64,000 nucleotides of DNA from Plebeiibacterium sediminum (GTDB lineage Bacteria; Bacteroidota; Bacteroidia; Bacteroidales; Marinilabiliaceae). The notes below the pieces were generated by a model. The model had not been told where the DNA came from. It saw only the letters and a list, made by a program, of their open reading frames with translations, and made no database searches. The position numbers and the translations under genes were made by a program. Every line of letters begins with the position of its first letter. Position 1 is the stretch's first letter. Below are positions 9,027 through 16,111 of the stretch, piece by piece. The DNA is taken from positions 35,964 through 99,963 of the forward strand of contig NZ_JAPDPJ010000016.1 in NCBI RefSeq assembly GCF_026013605.1. The letters run 5' to 3'.

Positions 9027-10544
9027 TTAATCAAAAACCTTAAGATCTAACTGATCATATTTTAAAAGTAAACTCTTTAATCTTTGGGCGATTTTCAGAA
9101 CACCACCTTTAATATTTGATTCTATATTAATTGGAATCATCGGATCATGTAAGGATAAACGCAACAGAAACCATCCATCCTCATCCTCTGATGCACATTT
9201 TACTCGTATGCCTTCATAATTTTTAGGAACTTTAGTCCAATCAGGTAGTAAGTTATTCTCTAACTCTTCAATAATCTTTTGTCCATAAGCTACAAAATCA
9301 TCTGTTTTAATAGCAATCCTTATTTCTTTACTTTCCTGTGGTCGTGGAAGTTCCTCTATTAACTGAGCTAAAGTCTTATTTTCAAGTCTTAAGTCAGCTA
9401 GCTTAATTAAAAGTTTTGCAACTAAAAAAGCACCATCATCTAAAAAGTAATTTTCTTTCAAGGCTGCATGGCCGCTTGTTTCAATGGCTAACCAAGACTC
9501 CTTACCTGCTTCATTTAATCGAATAGCTTCATTGATTACGTTTTTATATCCTCTTTTAAAACGGTGATGTTCACCCTTTAAATGCTCTTCAATAAACCAT
9601 GCTAAGCCATCTGATGTAATTGAATCTGTAACAATTGTGCTATCTGGATGCTCATCCAAAATCACGGCTGAAATTAAGGCAATTAATTCATTTCTATTAA
9701 TAGGATTTCCATCCTGATCAACCATTGCAGATCGATCCACATCTGTATCAAAGATGATCCCCAAATCTGCTTTTTGGCGAATCACTGCCTCGCAAATAAA
9801 TTGCATTGCTTCTTCATCCTCTGGATTTGGTACATGATTTGGAAATTTTCCATCTGGTTCAAGAAACTGACTTCCGGATATATCTGCGCCTAACTCTGCA
9901 AGTACTTTATCTGCAAAAAATCCTCCGGCACCATTGCCTGCATCCACAATTATTTTTAGTCCTTTTAATGGATAGGTATTATCAACACCTGTTTTTACTT
10001 TTGATCTTATAGTAGATACCAGTAGCTGAGAATAAACAGAGATATAATCCAACTGTTTTACAATTCCTTTCTTATCTGAAGTGACAAACTGATTTTGTTC
10101 CGCAATGGTAAGTATTTCTGTGATATCACTTTTGTTTGCTCCTCCTTCACAGGTAAAAAATTTTAATCCATTTCGGTTAAACGGAAGGTGACTGGCTGTG
10201 ATCATCACTCCTGCATCAATGGAATAATTTTTATCCACAGTTGTCATAAACATTGCGGGTGTGGATGCAATACCGCAATCGTAAACATCAACTCCCATTG
10301 CTGACAAGCCACAGGCAAAAGCATCTTTCAGATCAGGGCCTGTTAAACGAGAGTCCATTCCAACCGCAACAACATAAGTTGATTGATTGGGCCGTTTTAA
10401 GCGAATCCATTGAGCAAAAGCTTTCCCTAATTGCTCCACTACATCTTTTGATAAATTAACCGACTCCCCCTGAATCCCCTCCATCGCCACACCTCTGATA
10501 TCTGAGCCGTTCTGAAGTTTTTTCCAATTTACTGTACCTTCCAT
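9027..10544 (-). CDS. Phosphoglucomutase/phosphomannomutase family protein
   Basis: A 505-residue alpha-D-phosphohexomutase that interconverts hexose 1- and 6-phosphates. From the ATG at 10544, the phosphoserine loop is TASHLPFNRNG with Ser118. The metal loop is DTDVDR at 266-271, a variant of DGDGDR. The sugar-binding loop is ETSGH at 355-359. All four domains appear present. The open frame extends upstream to 10637, but that extension runs into the terminator at 10619-10658, so the internal ATG is preferred. The gene stands between two terminators and is probably transcribed alone. It would link glucose or mannose phosphates from the neighbouring sugar pathways to central metabolism; glucose versus mannose preference is not readable. 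Confidence 0.9.
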   Translation of the reverse strand: MEGTVNWKKLQNGSDIRGVAMEGIQGESVNLSKDVVEQLGKAFAQWIRLKRPNQSTYVVAVGMDSRLTGPDLKDAFACGLSAMGVDVYDCGIASTPAMFMTTVDKNYSIDAGVMITASHLPFNRNGLKFFTCEGGANKSDITEILTIAEQNQFVTSDKKGIVKQLDYISVYSQLLVSTIRSKVKTGVDNTYPLKGLKIIVDAGNGAGGFFADKVLAELGADISGSQFLEPDGKFPNHVPNPEDEEAMQFICEAVIRQKADLGIIFDTDVDRSAMVDQDGNPINRNELIALISAVILDEHPDSTIVTDSITSDGLAWFIEEHLKGEHHRFKRGYKNVINEAIRLNEAGKESWLAIETSGHAALKENYFLDDGAFLVAKLLIKLADLRLENKTLAQLIEELPRPQESKEIRIAIKTDDFVAYGQKIIEELENNLLPDWTKVPKNYEGIRVKCASEDEDGWFLLRLSLHDPMIPINIESNIKGGVLKIAQRLKSLLLKYDQLDLKVFD

Positions 10545-10618
10545 ATTTTTAGAATTTAGAACTATTAAGTTAACACAATCCGAAATATTTAAGATATAGA
10601 TCAGAGCCTTACATTTAC

Positions 10619-10658
10619 AAAAAAGGGGATTTAACACTTTTGCTAAATCCCCTTTTTT
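10619..10658 (-). terminator. Terminator of the catabolic cluster after the transaldolase gene
   Basis: A long stem (about 14 bp; core GGGGATTTA against TAAATCCCC, with A- and T-tracts extending it) and a short loop lie 11 bp after the transaldolase stop codon. A T-run follows on the minus strand. It closes the 10.7-21.5 kb minus-strand cluster. Confidence 0.88.
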
Positions 10659-10668
10659 ACATTTATTT

Positions 10669-11334
10669 CTAAAAATCTATATCGTAAATTCCTTTAGCAT
10701 CATTCTCAAACCACTCAACACTTGTATCTGTCATTGGGTGACTTCTAAGTCGCTCTAGTATTTCAAATCCCACGGTAGCAGCCTGACTGCCCATCATACT
10801 AACACGATGCACCTGATCTACCGTTTTAAAACTAGCGGCTAACACTCCGGTATTTAAATTATATCTTTTAATATTTTCTACAATATTGCCAACAACTTCA
10901 ATACCATGAGATGAAATATTATCCAATCGATTCACATACGGCGCTACCCAATCCGCTCCAGCTCTTGCAGCAACTAATGCTTGCTGTTGAGTAAATATTG
11001 CTGTAGCAGTTACATTAATTCCTTTATCCTTTATCATAGGCATGGCTCTGTAACCTTCTTCAGTAACAGGTATTTTAGCAAAGTAGTTATCACCTAAATC
11101 ATACATTTTTTTATAGGCAACAGCTTCTCTTACCATATCTTCAGCCTTATTGCTAATCATTTGCACATGTAACATCTTATCTCCAACCAACTCAACCAAT
11201 TTGGGCATTATTTGGGACATTGGTTTCTTTTCTGCAGCAAGAATTGTTGGATTTGTAGTTACTCCCTCCAATGGAAAGTAGTAAAACAGTTTTTTCAATT
11301 CTTCAACATTTGCAGTATCCGCTAAATAAATCAT
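10669..11334 (-). CDS. Transaldolase family protein, fructose-6-phosphate aldolase type
   Basis: 221 residues, the short length typical of FSA/TalC-type transaldolases. The Schiff-base lysine is Lys87 in FAKIPVTEEG. The TTNPT motif near 26-30 and an N-terminal Asp (LADTAN) are in place. Members either cleave fructose 6-phosphate to dihydroxyacetone and glyceraldehyde 3-phosphate or transfer dihydroxyacetone units; some relatives act on modified hexose phosphates. It is the last gene of the cluster, 16 bp after the zinc dehydrogenase gene. With two polyol or ketose dehydrogenases upstream it probably splits the ketose phosphate they produce. Family is secure; exact substrate is inference. Confidence 0.9.
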   Translation of the reverse strand: MIYLADTANVEELKKLFYYFPLEGVTTNPTILAAEKKPMSQIMPKLVELVGDKMLHVQMISNKAEDMVREAVAYKKMYDLGDNYFAKIPVTEEGYRAMPMIKDKGINVTATAIFTQQQALVAARAGADWVAPYVNRLDNISSHGIEVVGNIVENIKRYNLNTGVLAASFKTVDQVHRVSMMGSQAATVGFEILERLRSHPMTDTSVEWFENDAKGIYDIDF

Positions 11335-11350
11335 TTTGATATTTTTTTAA

Positions 11351-12631
11351 TTAGTATTGCAACGCTCCTGCATTTGCCAATAATAATTCTTCTGCTTCGA
11401 CACTCCACAAGCCATTATTTTTAGCACACACATCAGCGAGCATGCAATATACGGCATTATTTTTACCTAACTCCTTAAAATCAGCAATAGCTGTTAATGG
11501 CATCTCTACATGATTGTAAATTAACTTTTTACCCCCTGGTATATTGGGTAAATCCAAGGTTGCATCAATCACTGCATTTAAACCCCCAACATGTGTTACC
11601 AAACCTGCCGGATCCAATCCTTTGGACATAATATCCAAAGCCTCCTTCATATCATCAGTATTACCACCACTGGTTCCTACCACATGAGTATAGGCATAAT
11701 GCACATTATAAAAATTCATTTGTGCTTTAAAATCCTGCTTTGAGGGACCTGCAAAAAAGTTTAAGCAACCATCAAAACCTAAAATAGCATCTGCCTGCTC
11801 TACTACAGGAGCTACCGGAGCAAAAACAAACACATCATTAAACCCATCTTCTCCCGAAATGGCCTTCAATCCAGCTATAGGATCCGCCATTTCTCCAGTA
11901 TTGATATATCGTAAATCAATACCTCGTGAAGCAGCAAAATCAACAGTATACAATAAAGCAGCCCTGTCTAAACGAGTTTGATCAATATCTGTCACAACTA
12001 ATAAAGATGGTTTCCGATCTTCACGATGTAACACATAATTAATGGCTGCTAATCCCATAGGACCAACACCTGCCAATAAAGCCATCTTACCATCCTCAAC
12101 AATTTCCATATTATGAATGTATGAACCCGGGGTAGTATGATAATTAGCATGAATTGCACCTATAACACAAGATAGTGGCTCTGATAACGATGCAGGATAA
12201 AATCCATCACCTTTATAAGGTAATAAACAGCCCAACTCCATTACCTCATTTGGTATTACAACATAAGTTGAATCGCCACCAATATGATGATAGGAATATC
12301 CTGGAGCACTCAATACCCCAACCGGTCCCTCTTTATAATTTAAAGCAGGCTGAATTGAAAATTTATCTCCTTCCTTAAACTGAGAACTCCATTTACTACC
12401 CACCTGAACCAATTCACCGGCAAATTCATGCCCGATAATCACCGGATTATCAGCCACATCATTAGGAACCCGTTTATGATCTGTTCCCTGGTTTGAGGCT
12501 TTATAGGATGACATACAAAGACTATCGCAAACTACCTTTGCTAATATTTCATCATCTTTAATTTCAGGCAAATCAAATTCTTCTAAACGAAGATCTGCCT
12601 TTCCATATAATCGTACAGCTTTAGTTTTCAT
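11351..12631 (-). CDS. Zinc-dependent medium-chain dehydrogenase, SorE-like
   Basis: 426 residues of the medium-chain alcohol dehydrogenase family, resembling L-sorbose-1-phosphate reductase more than simple alcohol dehydrogenases. The N-terminal catalytic domain holds the zinc ligand region VVCDSLCMSS (Cys35/Cys39) and GHEFAGE. A Rossmann domain follows (ALLAGVGPMGLAAINYV, then VVTDID). The structural-zinc cysteine lobe of classic ADHs is missing: no Cys cluster follows GHEFAGE. It probably interconverts a sugar or polyol phosphate and a ketose phosphate with NAD(P)H, next to an SDR that could do the second polyol step. It is preceded by a conserved 70-nt motif (12648-12718) inside the gap to the HAD gene. 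Confidence 0.82.
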   Translation of the reverse strand: MKTKAVRLYGKADLRLEEFDLPEIKDDEILAKVVCDSLCMSSYKASNQGTDHKRVPNDVADNPVIIGHEFAGELVQVGSKWSSQFKEGDKFSIQPALNYKEGPVGVLSAPGYSYHHIGGDSTYVVIPNEVMELGCLLPYKGDGFYPASLSEPLSCVIGAIHANYHTTPGSYIHNMEIVEDGKMALLAGVGPMGLAAINYVLHREDRKPSLLVVTDIDQTRLDRAALLYTVDFAASRGIDLRYINTGEMADPIAGLKAISGEDGFNDVFVFAPVAPVVEQADAILGFDGCLNFFAGPSKQDFKAQMNFYNVHYAYTHVVGTSGGNTDDMKEALDIMSKGLDPAGLVTHVGGLNAVIDATLDLPNIPGGKKLIYNHVEMPLTAIADFKELGKNNAVYCMLADVCAKNNGLWSVEAEELLLANAGALQY

Positions 12632-12647
12632 GCGTTTAATTTTTTAT

Positions 12648-12718
12648 CGTCGCATGGAACTCACAAAACTCAATCATCCTCAGGTGTGAGAAATCTTTTA
12701 TTCTGCTCGTTTCATATA
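12648..12718 (-). promoter_or_regulatory. Conserved 70-nt upstream motif, copy 1
   Basis: One of three matching stretches in this window (others at 50571-50641 and 63213-63282), all sense-oriented and just upstream of a start codon. In transcript sense the shared blocks are TATGAAACGAGC, then TTCTCACAC, GAxGATGAxT and GAGTTCCATGxGAC. CTCAC near 12685-12689 can pair with GTGAG near 12658-12662, enclosing the GATGAT block. It ends 17 nt before the zinc dehydrogenase ATG. A structured leader RNA is the likeliest reading; a protein-binding site is possible. I could not match it to a riboswitch class I know. Confidence 0.55.
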
Positions 12719-12775
12719 CTTGTTTTAAGTTTAATGTTAAAATGAAACTTGCTCTCTATTTTGAAATAGGATAAA

Positions 12776-13453
12776 TCATACTTCCTTTATGCTGGTTTCA
12801 TTTATATTATTTTCCACAAATTCTAATATTTCCAGAGGCTGATTGACAATTTTTAAACAATCCCCTTCAATGCACGGCTGCCCATAACCCCAACTCACGC
12901 CCATTGGCATCATACCTGCAGCTTTGGCTGTTTGTATGTCCACAACAGAATCACCTATCAACAACACATTTTTTGGATCACAGTTTACTTGTTTTGCAAA
13001 ATGTAATGCTCCTTTGGGGTTTGGTTTATGAGGAAATGTGTTGCTATGACCAATGACACATTTAAACGGCCATTTTTTTAAATAATAACCCACAACCTCA
13101 TCTGTAAGATGCTGAGGTTTATTCGTATTTATAGCCATGGGTATTCCTTTTTCAGTTAAAGCATCAAGCACTTTATCAATACCAGAAAAAACCTTGCTTT
13201 TATGATGTGTATTTTGTTGATAATAGCTGTTATACTTACTTAAAAACCGAGCTATATCACCACCTCTTTCCTTCGGAGGTAGAGAGGCTTCAACCAATAA
13301 CCGGGCTCCATTACCAATCCACTTTATATATTCTTTCACTCCATGAACAGGAAAACCAAAATCACTCAACATCTTATTGTTTGCATCCGCAATATCCTCA
13401 ATTGAATCAATCAACGTTCCGTCCAAATCAAAAATTACAGCTTTTACTTCCAT
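12776..13453 (-). CDS. HAD-family phosphatase, phosphoglycolate-phosphatase-like
   Basis: 225 residues of the haloacid dehalogenase superfamily, subclass with an alpha-helical cap. The nucleophile motif is FDLDGTLID with Asp9 and Asp11. Motif II is the Thr in INTNKPQ near 110, the Lys is in HKPNPKG near 143, and the acidic motif is GDSVVDIQ near 168. Enzymes of this type remove phosphate from small sugar phosphates or phosphoglycolate. In this cluster it probably dephosphorylates an intermediate or repairs a dead-end phosphate. It lies 29 bp after the SDR gene and 144 bp before the zinc dehydrogenase gene. Confidence 0.85.
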   Translation of the reverse strand: MEVKAVIFDLDGTLIDSIEDIADANNKMLSDFGFPVHGVKEYIKWIGNGARLLVEASLPPKERGGDIARFLSKYNSYYQQNTHHKSKVFSGIDKVLDALTEKGIPMAINTNKPQHLTDEVVGYYLKKWPFKCVIGHSNTFPHKPNPKGALHFAKQVNCDPKNVLLIGDSVVDIQTAKAAGMMPMGVSWGYGQPCIEGDCLKIVNQPLEILEFVENNINETSIKEV

Positions 13454-13482
13454 ACCAATCCCTATTCCCTCTGTTATTATTA

Positions 13483-14622
13483 CTATTTTAACATCTCTTG
13501 TCCACCAGTAACAGGTATAGCCTGCCCTGTTTCATACTCCTGTTCCATCACATAATAAACCGCTCTCATAACATCCAAAACAGTACACCCTCTGCCAGCA
13601 GGAACCTGAGCTTCATAAAAGGCCTTTACATCTTCTATTGTTTTAGCTCCCTTTACTTTGCCTGCATTTAAATATTGCACAAACAAACCTTTTTCAGGGT
13701 CGCTCCATAACGGACCATCAAAAAAGTTACCAGGACAAATGGAATTTACTTTTACACGACTTGGCATTAATTCCAATGCAAAAGATTGGGTTAAACCAAT
13801 ACCTCCAAACTTTCCGCCTGCATAAGCAAAATTTCTGTTACTACCTTTTAATCCTGATTTTGAATTAATTTGTATGATATCTGCAAAATAACCGGGTTTA
13901 TTAGCTGTTTGAAGTTTTAATACAGGCGATGCACTTTTGGCGCAATTAAAATACCCGGTATAATTTACCTTTGTCATAAATTCAAAAGCTTCCGGAGTCA
14001 TTTCATCCAAACCTCCAGCTCTTAGCACACCCGCATTTGATATAAAAACATCAAATCCTCCAAACTCACAAACCGTTTCATAAACAAGATGGTCTACTGA
14101 AGCTAAATCTGAAACATCGACTTTTACAAAATGCGCTTTATTATATTTTGACTTCTGATTTAATGCTGCTGCAAATGCCTTTCCTTTTTCCTCGTTTAAG
14201 TCAGCAATAACAACGTTTCCTCCATCTTTAATTATGCTTTCCACCAGGCCGCCACCAAATCCCTGAGCTCCACCTGTTATGATAGCCGTTTTACCGACAG
14301 CTCTTCCTTCTGCAACAATATTTTCATCAAAGGCCTGATTTAGCAATAATTGCTCTGTTTCAAAACTGGTTTCTGCAACAGCCACAAGACCTATTCCTTC
14401 TAAAAGTATAACCTTTGGAAGTACTCCATTCTGTTGTTGAAAAAGCTCAATTTGCGCCTTTAACTGATGAATTGTTTCTGAAGAATCATCAGAGACCTTA
14501 ACTTTTATTTGAGGTTCAACTCCATTTTCACTGCCAGATACCTTAGCAACCTTAATTTTATCTTCAGATAAAATCATCCGGAGAGCAGGTAAGATCTCAA
14601 CTATTTTTTTATTAATTGCCAT
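13483..14622 (-). CDS. SDR oxidoreductase, sorbitol-6-phosphate dehydrogenase-like, with an extra N-terminal domain
   Basis: 379 residues. The C-terminal 265 are a classical short-chain dehydrogenase: GGAQGFGGG nucleotide loop near 118, NAG in ISNAGVLRAGG, catalytic Ser in INSKSG, and YAGGK with the catalytic Tyr and Lys. The final VTGGQEML resembles sorbitol-6-phosphate 2-dehydrogenases. The first about 110 residues are an extra domain (KVILLEGIGLVAV then a helix) that looks like the tail of a class II aldolase, as seen before the SDR half of bifunctional rhamnulose-1-phosphate aldolase/lactaldehyde dehydrogenases. The aldolase catalytic part itself is absent. It probably oxidises a polyol phosphate to a ketose phosphate with NAD. 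It lies 29 bp upstream of the HAD gene. Confidence 0.82.
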   Translation of the reverse strand: MAINKKIVEILPALRMILSEDKIKVAKVSGSENGVEPQIKVKVSDDSSETIHQLKAQIELFQQQNGVLPKVILLEGIGLVAVAETSFETEQLLLNQAFDENIVAEGRAVGKTAIITGGAQGFGGGLVESIIKDGGNVVIADLNEEKGKAFAAALNQKSKYNKAHFVKVDVSDLASVDHLVYETVCEFGGFDVFISNAGVLRAGGLDEMTPEAFEFMTKVNYTGYFNCAKSASPVLKLQTANKPGYFADIIQINSKSGLKGSNRNFAYAGGKFGGIGLTQSFALELMPSRVKVNSICPGNFFDGPLWSDPEKGLFVQYLNAGKVKGAKTIEDVKAFYEAQVPAGRGCTVLDVMRAVYYVMEQEYETGQAIPVTGGQEMLK

Positions 14623-14682
14623 ATTATTAATATCAATCCTTATTATCTAAATTTTGTTTGCAGTAGTCTTTATCATGATGAT

Positions 14683-15918
14683 CTACTGCATGTATTTACT
14701 AATTACAGTATGTCCCAGTTCAACAAAATAATCAAGACTTTCCTCATTACGATCACCATTTGCTTTTACAAATCCATCTTCGCCCTTTGCAACCAGATGT
14801 TGATGTGCAGCCACAACACAAGCTCCTTTATAGGATAACTCTCTTAATTCTTCATCCAATGGAATACCCCCTCTTGTTTCAACAGTCATTGGGATCATAT
14901 CTGGTGCATTATGCTCTGTTCCAAACGTAACCAGATATCCATTATTCCAAAAAAACATCGCATATTCCTTTAGTCTGTTTAATTCATTACGATTAGGAAT
15001 AAACTCTATTGAATACACGTTTCGAGCTTTTAACTCTTCCAATAAAACTTCTTTATTTTGCTCAAACCTGGTATATTCTCCTTTAGGGTTATCTGCCAAC
15101 AAAGGATAAGTTGGAATACCTCCTGCATTTAAAATGATATCTTTTATTACAGATACTTCCAGAAATGCTTTTGAGTTTTCCTCCACAAAGGCTTTTTTTC
15201 CTGCCTTGAGCAACATATTTCTGATTTCATTTTCAACCTCTGCATTGCTTTCTAAATTAGCAGATGGCTGATTACCTGAATATAATTGTTCAAAAAACTG
15301 ATATCGCTCTTCTACTGTATTATACTTTTCAAATACTTTTACACGAACAGCCTTAGCAACATGTCTTTCTCTCACTAAATCAATGGCATACTTTTCTAAA
15401 ATCTCCTCCATGTAAATCCGAATATCCGAATTGATTTCTTCAAAAAGCTCATTGATTTTTTCAGCCATCTGACCTACTCGTTTTACAATTTCTTCTTTTA
15501 TTGTTTTAACCTGGGTAAAATAAGGTTCATCTAATTTAGGAGGATTACTTAATCCTTTACCAGATAAGTAAACCCGTCCCGGATTACCTGGATCATTTAG
15601 TCGGATACCTTTTTCTTTATCTTGTAAATTAACTCCTATAAACTCAATATTAAAAAGAGGAAAGATCTTATACTTTAATGCCAGATCGTTAAATTGTTCA
15701 TATCCATCAGTTGAATAAAAATCGTTGATTCCTAAAACCCGAACATCTTCTTTTGCTGCCAATTCAAATATTTCCGGGATATCTTTAAATGCACTGAATG
15801 AATATGGGCTATGAATATGTGCGTTTACATTTAATATTTGTTCGTTTTTTAAATTAATGCCAACACTTGCTCCTGCAAGTTGTTCTGATTTTTCTGGAAG
15901 TGTAGATAGATTTTCCAT
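14683..15918 (-). CDS. PHP-domain metal-dependent hydrolase of unknown role
   Basis: 411 residues from the ATG at 15918; an open frame reaching 15966 would need a TTG. PHP (polymerase and histidinol phosphatase) motifs are clear: HIHSPYSF near 36, LGINDFYS (the GITDH position, here with Asp) near 75, a Glu in NIEF, and FGTEHNAP near 345. A helical insert of about 130 residues separates the first metal motifs from the rest. Similar proteins hydrolyse phosphoesters or act on cyclic sugar substrates, but I do not recognise this subfamily. It lies between the E1 gene and the SDR gene, so it probably acts on a sugar-derived intermediate of the same pathway. Confidence 0.75.
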   Translation of the reverse strand: MENLSTLPEKSEQLAGASVGINLKNEQILNVNAHIHSPYSFSAFKDIPEIFELAAKEDVRVLGINDFYSTDGYEQFNDLALKYKIFPLFNIEFIGVNLQDKEKGIRLNDPGNPGRVYLSGKGLSNPPKLDEPYFTQVKTIKEEIVKRVGQMAEKINELFEEINSDIRIYMEEILEKYAIDLVRERHVAKAVRVKVFEKYNTVEERYQFFEQLYSGNQPSANLESNAEVENEIRNMLLKAGKKAFVEENSKAFLEVSVIKDIILNAGGIPTYPLLADNPKGEYTRFEQNKEVLLEELKARNVYSIEFIPNRNELNRLKEYAMFFWNNGYLVTFGTEHNAPDMIPMTVETRGGIPLDEELRELSYKGACVVAAHQHLVAKGEDGFVKANGDRNEESLDYFVELGHTVISKYMQ

Positions 15919-16068
15919 GTGTAATTTAGATAGATTAACTGATGAAAACAGTCGCTCTGCAGCCAAAGTCTTTCATCTATTTCAAAGATTTTTCATTCGT
16001 AGATTTTTTTGACAGAGACTATTTATATAGTTGGAACATTACACTTTAACTTGAAGAAGATAAAAGTT

Positions 16069-16096
16069 CCGGATACATTCCCAAACATGTACCCGG
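16069..16096 (-). other. Hairpin between the E1 and PHP genes
   Basis: Imperfect inverted repeat (CCGGATACA / TGTACCCGG, one mismatch) with a 10-nt loop in the 193-bp gap 15919-16111. On the minus strand it is followed by only four T residues, so a weak attenuator is possible. The rest of the gap shows nothing I recognise. Confidence 0.4.
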
Positions 16097-16111
16097 AGCA
16101 GAATATAAATG

